A stretch of DNA of 64,000 nt, from contig JAGZSF010000013.1 of assembly GCA_018381235.1 (NCBI GenBank), forward strand, positions 1 to 64,000, given 5' to 3'. The position numbers and the translations under genes are program-made. The DNA is from Collinsella sp. GTDB lineage: Bacteria; Actinomycetota; Coriobacteriia; Coriobacteriales; Coriobacteriaceae. Each line of letters starts with the position of its first letter. Within the stretch, counting starts at the first letter, position 1. Positions 31,298 through 42,037 of this stretch are shown piece after piece. Below the pieces are notes generated by a model. It ran no database searches, was not told the DNA's origin, and was given only the letters and a program-made list of their open reading frames with translations.

Positions 31298-31861
31298 TCA
31301 CGATCCCTCCTTTGAGCTTATTGTTTGCGGGACCAGACGCACGGCGCGCAGACGACACGAAGCATCGCCAGCATCCGCGGCAACCGTCACCATATCGACC
31401 CAGCCGCGCCCATCGCGCACGATGGCGCCCCATACGTTGCCCTTAATATCGAGATAGCCGCTCAGGGCGAGCTGGGACGTTGGCACCTCGCGGTAGGCGC
31501 GTAACATATCCGCCGCTGCCTCGGTCATCGGTCGGTCCTCGGACCATGCAAGCCGGACCGCAATCGCGTTGTCCTCAGGCGAATCCGTCGCAGTGCCAGA
31601 CCGCTTGTCGAGCGTCCGCAGAAAGGTTTGCGCCGTGACAGCGACATCCGAATCGTCCGCATCTCGCATCTCATCTTTTTGAGACGCCACCGCCGAATCT
31701 GAGCCCGAATCGAAGGCGGCCCCAGGACGCTGCTGCCGCGCGGCGTTAAGCCCCCAAAGCACCGCCGCTATCGCCACGGTCAGGCATGCAAACACCAGCA
31801 ACACCCCGATGGGGCGCTCGCCCTCTACAGGCTGTTGATGCCCTCGCTGATAGCGTTCCAT
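31298..31861 (-). CDS. membrane-anchored hypothetical protein in the Tad operon
   Basis: A 187-residue protein with an N-terminal membrane helix ('IGVLLVFACLTVAIAAVLWGL', about 18-38), a low-complexity Ser/Asp/Ala-rich linker and a C-terminal domain with 'ALSGYLDIKGNVWGAIVRDGRGWVDMV'. I do not recognise the family. Its ATG at 31861 lies 36 bp inside the 3' end of the Flp pilin gene, and there is no strong ribosome site, so translation may be coupled. Its place between pilin genes suggests a pilus-specific accessory role. Confidence 0.7.
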   Translation of the reverse strand: MERYQRGHQQPVEGERPIGVLLVFACLTVAIAAVLWGLNAARQQRPGAAFDSGSDSAVASQKDEMRDADDSDVAVTAQTFLRTLDKRSGTATDSPEDNAIAVRLAWSEDRPMTEAAADMLRAYREVPTSQLALSGYLDIKGNVWGAIVRDGRGWVDMVTVAADAGDASCRLRAVRLVPQTISSKEGS

Positions 31862-32058
31862 AGATCTTGGACCTTGCCTTTAAATGCAACGATGGCAATA
31901 ATCGCGATCACCACAAGCACACCCACCAAAATGGCGTACTCGGTGGTACCCTGCGCGCTCTCCTCCTGCAACAGCTCCTTGGCATGCTGGCGAGCGAGAA
32001 TCGCCCGGCAAAAAGCCCAGTTCCAAGCCTTGTCAGCAACTTCGACCATCGTGTTCAT
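31825..32058 (-). CDS. flp: Flp-family major pilin
   Basis: A 77-residue prepilin: a leader of about 35 residues ('...ARQHAKELLQEESA'), then Q-G-T-T-E-Y with Glu at +5 and Tyr at +6 of the mature chain, a hydrophobic helix ('AILVGVLVVIAIIAIVAF') and a short tail. This is the Flp pilin signature; cleavage by a TadV/CpaA prepilin peptidase is expected after A34. It follows tadC by 10 bp and should be the main pilus subunit. No prepilin peptidase is encoded in this window. Confidence 0.9.
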   Translation of the reverse strand: MNTMVEVADKAWNWAFCRAILARQHAKELLQEESAQGTTEYAILVGVLVVIAIIAIVAFKGKVQDLWNAISEGINSL

Positions 32059-32068
32059 GTATTCCTCC

Positions 32069-32710
32069 CTACATCATCCCGCCTGCTCCCAGCAGCGGGC
32101 CCAATATGGACAGAAGCAACGCCGGCAAGATGAGCGTGCCGGTGGGAATCAGCAGCTTGACGGGCGCACGCTCAATCTCGCGCTCGACCGCGGCGCGATG
32201 AGCCGCACGGATCTCGCGACTTTGAGCGGCCAACGTCTCGGCAAGTGGGGCACCCAGGGCGAGCGCCTGCCCCACCGTGATGGCAAAGGTCTCGAGCGCT
32301 CGCACGTCCAGGTCGCGCGCGGCGGCCAACAACTCGTCCTCACGCGTGCCCACGCCCACCTGCCACGCCATGCAGGCCCGCTCAAGGCGAAGAGCCAGCA
32401 CTGACCGGCGGTTGGCGCAGAAAATCTCAAGCGCCGCATCAAACGAAAGACCGGCCGAAAGGCCCAAGCGCACAACATCGATCATCTCGGACACTTCGCC
32501 GAGCGACACTCGCGCCGGGCCGCCCGCTCCAACCGCGCCCTTCACTCGCGCGGTCAGGGCATCGACCACCGAGCGACCCGCGGCAGCGACCAGCACCGCC
32601 TCGCGCTTGCAGGCCCCTGCGATCTTGCGCGCATCCGCCCGATCCAAACCCGTCGCGACAAATACACTCAGGGCACACAGGCAAGCCACAACTGCAACCA
32701 GGGCGCTCAT
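32069..32710 (-). CDS. tadC: Tad secretion platform protein TadC
   Basis: A type II secretion system F-domain membrane protein of 213 residues. Hydrophobic segments at both ends ('ALVAVVACLCALSVFVATG', 'LLIPTGTLILPALLLSILGPLLGAG') flank an F-domain with 'SVALRLERACMAWQVGVG' and 'LAETLAAQSREIRAAHRAAVEREIERAPVKLL'. With TadB it forms the inner membrane platform for the TadA ATPase. The ATG at 32710 overlaps the tadB stop (CTATGA), so translation is coupled; the longer frame upstream lies within tadB. Confidence 0.9.
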   Translation of the reverse strand: MSALVAVVACLCALSVFVATGLDRADARKIAGACKREAVLVAAAGRSVVDALTARVKGAVGAGGPARVSLGEVSEMIDVVRLGLSAGLSFDAALEIFCANRRSVLALRLERACMAWQVGVGTREDELLAAARDLDVRALETFAITVGQALALGAPLAETLAAQSREIRAAHRAAVEREIERAPVKLLIPTGTLILPALLLSILGPLLGAGGMM

Positions 32711-33633
32711 AGCTCCACCCGCATAATGCGCCGGATAACCACCAGGGCAACGACGTTGAGGGCTAGACCCAGCACCACAGCGCCCGCACCGGCAGGCGTC
32801 GCAAGACCGCGACGAAAATCTGCCGAAAGCAGCGCCAACACCGCGCACATGCCCGCCGGCATCGCCGCGACCATATGCGCAGACATGCGAGCCTGCGACG
32901 TCTTAACATCCAGGCGGCGCTTGAGCTCAATGCGCTCCCCCACCATGCTCGACGCCTCGGACAGTAAGTCGGCAAGCGGAGCACCGGTGCGCTGAGACAC
33001 CTTAAGCGCCAAGGTCACAAGCGAAAGGCCGGGGGCATCGATGCGCACGAGCAAGTCATCGAGCGCGTCGGTCGCCGAGATGCCGCAATCGATCGCCGCC
33101 GCTACCCGCAAAAACTCGGTATGTACCGGCTCTTGCGCATGAGCGCCCACAAAGCGCATGCCCTGGGCCAGCGAATGTCCCGAGGCAAGCGACATGGAAA
33201 GTGCGGTAAACGCCTCGGGCATGGCCTCTTCTGCATCGTGTTGCTCGCGCCGGCTCTCAAAGCCATCCCGAGCGGCGCCAACGGCAATCGGAGCAACAAG
33301 TCCCGAGGCAAATCCGAGGGGCGATAACGACACCATCGTTAGTAAAACGCAGCAGACACCGCTCGATAGCAGCAGAAACGCCAAACGCCCCGAAGCATCT
33401 TCAATCACGAGGCCAAAGCGATGCGCCGGAGCCAGCGATGCCCACGAACGGGCGATCTTTTTCAGCAGATCGTTTTCCACCAGCTCACGCGGCAGCTTCT
33501 CTGCCACCGTCTCGAGCGCCTGACGCGCCAGCTCCGCCGGCGGTACCTGCGGCACACGAGGTTCCGCCCCGCACGCCGTCGCAACAGAAAACCCTGCCAA
33601 ACCCCCTACGACGAGGGGCACAGCGACCTCCAT
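32707..33633 (-). CDS. tadB: Tad secretion platform protein TadB
   Basis: A 308-residue F-domain membrane protein with an N-terminal helix, a pair of central helices ('LAFLLLSSGVCCVLLTMVSLSPLGFASGLVAPI') and C-terminal helices ('MVAAMPAGMCAVLALLS', 'AVVLGLALNVVALVVIRRI'). The F-domain core 'EEAMPEAFTALSMSLASGHSLAQGMRFVG' and 'VSQRTGAPLADLLSEASSMVGERIELKRRLDVKTSQARMSA' are typical of TadB/TadC. It overlaps tadA by 28 bp and tadC by 4 bp. Confidence 0.92.
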   Translation of the reverse strand: MEVAVPLVVGGLAGFSVATACGAEPRVPQVPPAELARQALETVAEKLPRELVENDLLKKIARSWASLAPAHRFGLVIEDASGRLAFLLLSSGVCCVLLTMVSLSPLGFASGLVAPIAVGAARDGFESRREQHDAEEAMPEAFTALSMSLASGHSLAQGMRFVGAHAQEPVHTEFLRVAAAIDCGISATDALDDLLVRIDAPGLSLVTLALKVSQRTGAPLADLLSEASSMVGERIELKRRLDVKTSQARMSAHMVAAMPAGMCAVLALLSADFRRGLATPAGAGAVVLGLALNVVALVVIRRIMRVEL

Positions 33634-34934
33634 TCGTCCACCTCCTCTTGTGTGAGCGTCCCCGACCGCAGGCCTTCTGCGATAAACGGCGGCTCGCGGT
33701 CAAGCTTCCAGGTGCGCTCGGCGGCATCGAAAGTCACATAGCGCTCGAGTTCTACGCCGCCCGACGCGGCGCGACGCACCCCCGAATACGAGGAGACGAA
33801 ACGCCTGCCATCGGCGTGGCGCTCGGACATCACGATGCCGTCGAGCGCCATGGCAATCTGCTCCTCGATGAGCTCGCTCGGCAGATCGATGCCATAACGT
33901 GCAAGCAACGTCAGACGCACCACGGTCTCCTGTTCTGAACCCGCATGAAGTGTGGTGAGCGACCCATCGTGGCCCGTGTTCATGGCCTGCAACATGTCGC
34001 AGCACTCGGCACCGCGCACCTCGCCCACCACGATGCGGTCGGGGCGCATGCGCAGGGCATTGGTCACCAGGTCGCGGATCGTCACCGCGCCCTCGCCCTC
34101 AATTGAAGCCTCGCGCGCCTCTAGGCGCACCACGTGCGGATGATGCGCAAACTTGAGCTCGGCAGAGTCCTCGATCGTCACGATGCGCTCGCCGGTGGAA
34201 ATCTCGCATGACAACGCGTTGAGCAGGGTGGTCTTACCAGACCCCGTGCCTCCCGCAACCGCCAGGTCCTGTCGCAGCGACACCGCGCACGACAGCAGCT
34301 GCGCATACCAAAGCGGCAGCGACCCCAGCCCCACAAGCTCGTCCAGCGAGCAGATACGGTCCGAGAACTTTCGGATGGTGAGAATCGGTCCGTCAATCGC
34401 CACAGGCGGAATCACCGCGTTGACGCGATAGCCCGTTTTGAGGCGGGCGTTGACGATGGGGCTGCGCTCGTCGATACGGCGGCCAAGTGGCGAGATGATG
34501 CGGTCGATAAGCACACGGATCTGTTCATCATCCTCAAACGCATGCTCGATGGGGTGCAAGACGCCGCCGCGTTCAAAGAAAGCCGAGCGGCAGCCGTTAA
34601 TCATGATCTCGGTAACGGTGTCGTCCTCGATGAGCGGCTGCAACGGCCCCAAGCCCACCACATCATCCAAAATCTCGTCGATGATGGTCTCGCGCTCGGG
34701 CGTCGCGAGATCGGTCGGCTCCTCAACATTGAGCGCCGCCTCCACCGCGGGACGCAATTCCGAGCGGGCAAGTGCCGGGTCGATATAGGCGCTGATACGC
34801 GCCACTTCGTCGTAACCCATGCGGTCCATCACGGCGCGCTTGGTGCGTCGTTTCACCGCGCGGCGACGCCCCGCATCTACAGGCGCTGCCGCCGCTGCAG
34901 CGCCGGCAGCCTTAATCCTCGTTTGCAGGCTCAT
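33606..34934 (-). CDS. tadA: Tad pilus assembly ATPase TadA/CpaF
   Basis: Type II/IV secretion ATPase that powers Flp pilus extension, 442 residues. It has an N-terminal helical domain, Walker A 'VAGGTGSGKTTLLNALSCE', an Asp box 'ERIVTIEDSAELKF', Walker B 'DRIVVGEVRGAECCDMLQAMNTGHDGSLTTLHA' and His box. The C-terminal part contains 'LPSELIEEQIAMALDGIV'. The CpaF family works as a hexamer at the cytoplasmic membrane. It overlaps the CpaE-like gene by 4 bp and tadB by 28 bp, so the operon is tightly packed. Confidence 0.96.
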   Translation of the reverse strand: MSLQTRIKAAGAAAAAAPVDAGRRRAVKRRTKRAVMDRMGYDEVARISAYIDPALARSELRPAVEAALNVEEPTDLATPERETIIDEILDDVVGLGPLQPLIEDDTVTEIMINGCRSAFFERGGVLHPIEHAFEDDEQIRVLIDRIISPLGRRIDERSPIVNARLKTGYRVNAVIPPVAIDGPILTIRKFSDRICSLDELVGLGSLPLWYAQLLSCAVSLRQDLAVAGGTGSGKTTLLNALSCEISTGERIVTIEDSAELKFAHHPHVVRLEAREASIEGEGAVTIRDLVTNALRMRPDRIVVGEVRGAECCDMLQAMNTGHDGSLTTLHAGSEQETVVRLTLLARYGIDLPSELIEEQIAMALDGIVMSERHADGRRFVSSYSGVRRAASGGVELERYVTFDAAERTWKLDREPPFIAEGLRSGTLTQEEVDEWRSLCPSS

Positions 34935-36583
34935 CGCTGATCACCCTCGCGCGACCAGGGAAGGCGGATACGCGGACGTTCGGTGCGCGTTGCACGGTCG
35001 GCGACCATATCGCTCCAAGGGCCGACGGCGCACCCCAGTTCCACGAGCATCTCGCGCGTGGCCTCGCGCACGCTGGTCGCAAAAGCGCTGGTCTGCCCCA
35101 CTGCCTCGTCAGCGCGCCCAAACGCCATGAGCGCGGCGAGATCCTGCCCGCCATCGGCGATACGAATCTTGGAGCTCAACGCACAGGCAATCTCAAAGCG
35201 CATGGCGACGTCCTCGTCTGCCCCGCGCGCGCCAAACCGGTTGAATACAGCGCTCATGCGCGTGCGCGGCACACCTACTCGACTTGCCAGTTCAATGACG
35301 CGCGACGCCGATGTCGCGGACGACACCGCCGCATCGCCAACGACCAGGCAACGGTCGCTCGCCGCCACCGCAGCCGCCACGGCATCGCCCCAAAAGACCG
35401 AGGTATCGATAAAGACCACGTCGGATTCGCGACGCAGGACATCGAGCAGCAGCTCCACCGGACGTGCCATGAGCTCAGCTTGCTCGGGCGCCGCGACGGG
35501 ACCCCAGAGCGTAACGCCCGGGGCGACGCGCATCGATGCGGCCACGATATCCGGCTCGGTGAGCGTGCCCGCCGCCGACGGCTCGATAAGTGCCGCCATA
35601 TCGTGCGGAGCATCGACGCCTAACAAGTCGTAAAGGTTTCCAAACATCAGGTCCAGGTCGAGCACGGCGGCACGCAAGCCCAACAGCGACGATGTGTGTG
35701 CCATGGTGGCAACGATCGTCGACTTGCCGCAACCGCCCGAACCCGAAATGGCGCAGATGACCGGAGCTCGATGCGGCGAAGCGGCAGCGTCTGCCGGCGG
35801 CATCGGAGGCGGCGGGGCGGGCGTCGGTGACAGCGTCCCCGTCTCCCCCGCCGCAACTACACGCTGCGTCCAAGCCGGCATGGCGGCTTGTTCGGTCTGC
35901 GAGGCAGGCTCGTTCTGCGCAATCTGCTCATGCTGCATCAGCGACAACTCGCCGCACCCGGCAAAGCCCTCAACTTCGTCGAGTTCATCCGCCAGATTCA
36001 CGCCGCGCACGTATCCCATATCTACAGCCGGGGAGTCGCCAGCATGCTGCGCCGGTCCTCCAGCGTCATCGTATACAAGGGGGTTCCGGGGGCGCCGACC
36101 ATGCTCGGCTTCCGCTTTTCCATAATCATCAACACGCGGGCCTCTTGTAGCGCGAGGCGCCCCGGGTTCCCTATCAACAAAAGCATCGGGCTCAATCGTC
36201 ATGCGCCGATCGGAATCAACCGCTCCCTCGCCCGCTCGCCCGTTGCCGCATATACTGTGCGCAGCGATGACCTCGGTCGCCCCTGCGCGAAACAGCCCCT
36301 CGATATCCGACGGATCGAGTGCTTCTATCAACACGACCACGCGACTCACGCGGCCTTCGGCCGTCAGGCGCGCAACAGTCTTGCGCACATCTTCGGTATC
36401 AAACAGAGACGCCGCGATGATGGCAGCTCCGCGGCGCGACGGAAACGCCCGCGCCATGGAAACCAGCCCGTCCAGGTCACCCACGCGAAGCACCTGTGCA
36501 CCCGTATCACGGCCCTCGACTTCCCGCTGCAACAGCCCGTAATCGCCGCACGCGCAGCACGCAAGCCAGATCGCCTTCATCAC
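34931..36583 (-). CDS. tadZ: TadZ/CpaE-like localisation ATPase
   Basis: A 550-residue protein of the CpaE/TadZ group, which places Flp pili at the cell pole in known systems. The N-terminal 120 residues look like a degenerate receiver domain ('GAQVLRVGDLDGLVSMARAFPS... GLFRAGATEVIAAHSICG'), a Pro/Ala/Gln-rich linker spans about 130-270, and the C-terminal half is a MinD/ParA-type ATPase with a deviant Walker A 'SGSGGCGKSTIVATM' and 'AAVLDLDLMFGNLYDLLG'. Its linker is unusually long and low in complexity. It follows the CpaB-like gene by a 4-bp overlap. Confidence 0.88.
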   Translation of the reverse strand: MMKAIWLACCACGDYGLLQREVEGRDTGAQVLRVGDLDGLVSMARAFPSRRGAAIIAASLFDTEDVRKTVARLTAEGRVSRVVVLIEALDPSDIEGLFRAGATEVIAAHSICGNGRAGEGAVDSDRRMTIEPDAFVDREPGAPRATRGPRVDDYGKAEAEHGRRPRNPLVYDDAGGPAQHAGDSPAVDMGYVRGVNLADELDEVEGFAGCGELSLMQHEQIAQNEPASQTEQAAMPAWTQRVVAAGETGTLSPTPAPPPPMPPADAAASPHRAPVICAISGSGGCGKSTIVATMAHTSSLLGLRAAVLDLDLMFGNLYDLLGVDAPHDMAALIEPSAAGTLTEPDIVAASMRVAPGVTLWGPVAAPEQAELMARPVELLLDVLRRESDVVFIDTSVFWGDAVAAAVAASDRCLVVGDAAVSSATSASRVIELASRVGVPRTRMSAVFNRFGARGADEDVAMRFEIACALSSKIRIADGGQDLAALMAFGRADEAVGQTSAFATSVREATREMLVELGCAVGPWSDMVADRATRTERPRIRLPWSREGDQR

Positions 36584-37239
36584 TCGTCGCCTCCGCTCTT
36601 TTTGCCGCGCGCCGTGGCGGGAATCGTCAAGCTGACCGTTCCCTTGCCCGAGGCTCCCAGCAGTTCCTTGACGTCTTCGGGGTCAGCCGCCAGCGTCACC
36701 CATTCGATCTTGCCCTCGCGCGTGGCACCGGAATCCTCACTGGTATCGATCACGTACGCGCCGCACAGTCGATCGGTTACGCCGTCTTTTTGCACATACA
36801 CATCCACGTAGCTGCCCACGCCCGTAGCACCGCCGACCGAGTGCTCGGCATCGACCGCCACCGAAACGGCGACCTTGCCCTTAGGCACCTCGAGCTTGTG
36901 GCTCTCGGCCTTGGTGTAGACATTGCAGATCACGGCGTTTTTGGGAATACGCGAAGTCGTCACGTCGCCGCGCACCTGGCGCAGCTCGGTCGCCGCGTCA
37001 CGCGGCAGCAGACTCGTCAGCCATTCCTGGGTTATGACATTGGTCTCATCGAGGGTCTCGCCCACATCGATATCGCGCGCCGCGACGCATACCTCGGCGC
37101 GATCGCCACCGTACTTGGCCAAGGTCTCAGCCTGGACCTGTTCGGCTTGCGAGCGAATCGACGAGCCGTAAACCATGCAGAGCAGCGCAGCGAGCACGCC
37201 CGCGACCAGACTGATGGCGATGCGCTTGCTCTTGTTCAC
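36580..37239 (-). CDS. cpaB: CpaB/RcpC-like SAF-domain protein
   Basis: A 219-residue protein: one N-terminal membrane helix ('ISLVAGVLAALLCMVYG') and an SAF domain ('VCVAARDIDVGETLDETNVITQEWLTSLLPRDA... VAVSVAVDAEHSVGGATGVGSYVDVYV') typical of CpaB/RcpC, which supports pilus biogenesis at the cell surface. I start at the GTG at 37239, which follows AGAGGAG at 6 nt; an ATG five codons upstream lies inside that ribosome site. It is the first gene of the Tad operon, and its promoter must lie in 37240-37435. No secretin (RcpA) is encoded, as expected for a monoderm. Confidence 0.9.
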   Translation of the reverse strand: MNKSKRIAISLVAGVLAALLCMVYGSSIRSQAEQVQAETLAKYGGDRAEVCVAARDIDVGETLDETNVITQEWLTSLLPRDAATELRQVRGDVTTSRIPKNAVICNVYTKAESHKLEVPKGKVAVSVAVDAEHSVGGATGVGSYVDVYVQKDGVTDRLCGAYVIDTSEDSGATREGKIEWVTLAADPEDVKELLGASGKGTVSLTIPATARGKKSGGDE

Positions 37240-37435
37240 GGCCGCTCCTCTCATGGCAGTGCCGGGCGAATGCCCGTACCACCATTGTCTGGGTGGTCAG
37301 AGTGCAAAGCGGCGCAATCGCGATCTCGGTTTTCGATGTCAAACCAATCGCTGACCAAAAACTAACCAGCCCGTCAAGCTCGTGGCAAGGTTTTGGTCAG
37401 CACGTCAGCAAACTGCATGTTTCGAGGCTTTTTCG

Positions 37436-37475
37436 CAGCAAAAAAGCCGTCTCCCGAACAGTTGGAAGACGGCTG
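37436..37475 (-). terminator. terminator of rsgA
   Basis: Minus strand GCCGTCT...AGACGGC with a 14-nt loop followed by TTTTTTGCTGC, 17 bp past the rsgA stop and upstream of the Tad operon. Confidence 0.9.
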
Positions 37476-37491
37476 TCATAGGAAAAATCAA

Positions 37492-38676
37492 TTACAGGTG
37501 GACATCGGGATCGAGCATTTGAGCACTCACGCGCATGGATGACGCCAGGTTTTGGAACGTTTCCAAACGCAGGCTGTCGATCTGCCCGGCGTCCTCGGCC
37601 TCGCGAACGGCACAACCCGGCTCATGGGTATGCGTGCAATCGCCAAACCGGCACGCGCGCGATGCCTCGACAATCTCGGGGAAGGCGCGCGCCAGACCCC
37701 GCTCGTGACCCACGAGCGGTAAGCTGCGCAGGCCCGGGGCATCGGCGATCACGCCGGCGTCGCCCGGCAGTGCCACCATCACGCGCGCGACGGTAGTGTG
37801 ACGGCCCTGGTCGTCGCGTTCGCGCACACCGCCAGTCGCCAACGTATCGTGGCCCAGCAGCGCATTGAGCAGCGTCGACTTGCCGGCACCCGACTCGCCC
37901 AGAATCATGGCGCAGCTCCCGGCAGGCACGCAGGAACGAACCTCGTCCAGGCCGCGCCCCTCGGCAGAGGACGTCACGATCACGCGCACGTCCGGACCCA
38001 CCAGGCGGCGCACGCGGTCCAGATCGCGCTCGAGCTCCTCGGCATCGCAGCGATCAGCTTTGGTGAGCACCACCACCGGTTCGGCATCGCAGTCGAGCGC
38101 CAACACCAGCGAGCGCGCCACGCGGTCGAGCAGCACCTCACCGGCACCGAGCGCCTGCACGATTAGCACGCAATCCACGTTGGAGCAGAGCACCTGACGC
38201 TCTCCGCGGGCACGGCCGCGCCAACGCTCAAAGCTCGTACGGCGCGGCAGCACGCACTCAATCACGCCCATATCGTGCCCGGGAGCGCGGCGCACCGCCA
38301 CACGGTCGCCCACGGCAGGCAGCAGGACCTCGTCCTCGCCGCGCGACTTGGCAAACCCCACGGCATGCTCGGCGCGGAAGGTGTCGTCGGCAGTCGCCAC
38401 CAGCGGAAACCCGCGATCCAAGCGCACCACGGCGCCAAGCTGCATCTGCTCGGGCTCCTCGGTATGTGCGCAAAAGTCGTCAAATGCCGCCTGCTGAGCT
38501 TCATCGACCGGCAGGTCATCGAACGCCGGAACATCCTGCAGCGCGTCAAGTCCCGGCACGTTTGCCAGCAGCTCCTCGGCAGACGCGGGGGCTTCGGTCG
38601 CGAGCTTCCGACGACGATCGCGCTTAGCCCGCGCCCCCGTCGTCTTTTTCTTCGCCTTAGCCTTCGCCTTGCCCAC
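37492..38676 (-). CDS. rsgA: ribosome small-subunit-dependent GTPase RsgA, long N terminus
   Basis: Circularly permuted GTPase for late 30S assembly, 394 residues against about 300 usual. The extra N terminus is Lys/Arg-rich ('VGKAKAKAKKKTTGARAKRDRRRKLA') and followed by an acidic stretch. The OB-fold core 'VVRLDRGFPLVAT', G4 'LTKAD', G1 'GESGAGKSTLLNALLG' and G3 'DAPGLRSL' are in permuted order. The zinc ligand motif is 'ACRFGDCTHTHEPGCAV'. I start at the GTG at 38676, preceded by GGGAGGCGCTT. The Lys-rich leader may add rRNA contact. Confidence 0.93.
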   Translation of the reverse strand: MGKAKAKAKKKTTGARAKRDRRRKLATEAPASAEELLANVPGLDALQDVPAFDDLPVDEAQQAAFDDFCAHTEEPEQMQLGAVVRLDRGFPLVATADDTFRAEHAVGFAKSRGEDEVLLPAVGDRVAVRRAPGHDMGVIECVLPRRTSFERWRGRARGERQVLCSNVDCVLIVQALGAGEVLLDRVARSLVLALDCDAEPVVVLTKADRCDAEELERDLDRVRRLVGPDVRVIVTSSAEGRGLDEVRSCVPAGSCAMILGESGAGKSTLLNALLGHDTLATGGVRERDDQGRHTTVARVMVALPGDAGVIADAPGLRSLPLVGHERGLARAFPEIVEASRACRFGDCTHTHEPGCAVREAEDAGQIDSLRLETFQNLASSMRVSAQMLDPDVHL

Positions 38677-38724
38677 AAGCGCCTCCCAGCACCATAAATC
38701 ACAACTGAGCAGGTATTTTAAATC

Positions 38725-38760
38725 AAAAAGAGCTGGCCGGGCAAAGCCCGACCAGCTCAC
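38725..38760 (-). terminator. terminator upstream of rsgA
   Basis: Minus strand AGCTGGTCGGGC-TTT-GCCCGGCCAGCT then TTTTTGATTT. It can end the Ca2+-ATPase transcript about 155 bp after its stop, before rsgA. Confidence 0.85.
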
Positions 38761-38800
38761 AAACTTTTCCTCAGCTTACGGTCCCGAGAGGTCATCCGAA

Positions 38801-38891
38801 GGCCCGCCCGCCGGGAGGGGTTTCTTCTGAGCGATCCCGCAGCGCGAAGCGCGAGGACCAGCGAAGAAGAAACCCCGCAGGCGGTCGGGCC
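38801..38891. repeat. long imperfect hairpin
   Basis: GGCCCGCCCGCC (38801-38812) pairs with 38880-38891 with one mismatch; GGGGTTTCTTCT (38817-38828) pairs perfectly with AGAAGAAACCCC further in; an inner GCGC-GAA-GCGC hairpin lies in the loop. It is in the 3' untranslated region of the P-type ATPase. Confidence 0.85.
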
Positions 38892-38914
38892 GGTGGGAAG
38901 GATGGCCTTTCGAC

Positions 38915-41596
<2,682 letters not shown>

Positions 41597-42037
41597 ATAG
41601 AGTCCCCTCCTGGGATTCGGGCCACTCAGCAGATTGATGCCCGATCATAATTCCCAGGAGAAGGGCAAGGGCTCATCAAGGCTGCCGTGCTGAGCGGCAG
41701 TTGATAGTGGAGCTATGGTACCCCAAAGCAACGCGTCTAGCCAAAACAATCCATTTGGAAATATGGTCCATAAGCAACGGTGCAGACCGTGTGATGCTCA
41801 ATACTGATAAAACGTTTTTTCTTCGGCGCATCATCAAATTGAAATATCGCCCAGATAGCAGCGGTTAGAACGGTTGGTAAAGTTTTTGCATATACCGTTT
41901 TTCCGCAAAAAATGAACTTCTAATTCGGCATACGGTCGATTTTTTGGGGTATTCGGACGCCATTTCGTTATAATCAACTCGGTTTTATTTCTTATGGTTT
42001 ATCTATCAGCGCAAGATGATGTCAGATGGAGGTCTGA
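41597..42037. other. 441-bp intergenic region between the Ca2+-ATPase and pyk genes
   Basis: AT-richer than its surroundings. It contains the divergent upstream regions of both genes, a CTGCCG/CGGCAG hairpin around 41682-41700, and several A- and T-tracts from 41800 to 41945. Apart from the pyk promoter I see no clear riboswitch or repeat. Confidence 0.6.
41944..41974 (+). promoter_or_regulatory. promoter of pyk
   Basis: A consensus -10 TATAAT (41969-41974) with TTGGGG at 41944-41949 (19-bp spacing) as -35, 63 bp upstream of the start codon. Confidence 0.65.
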
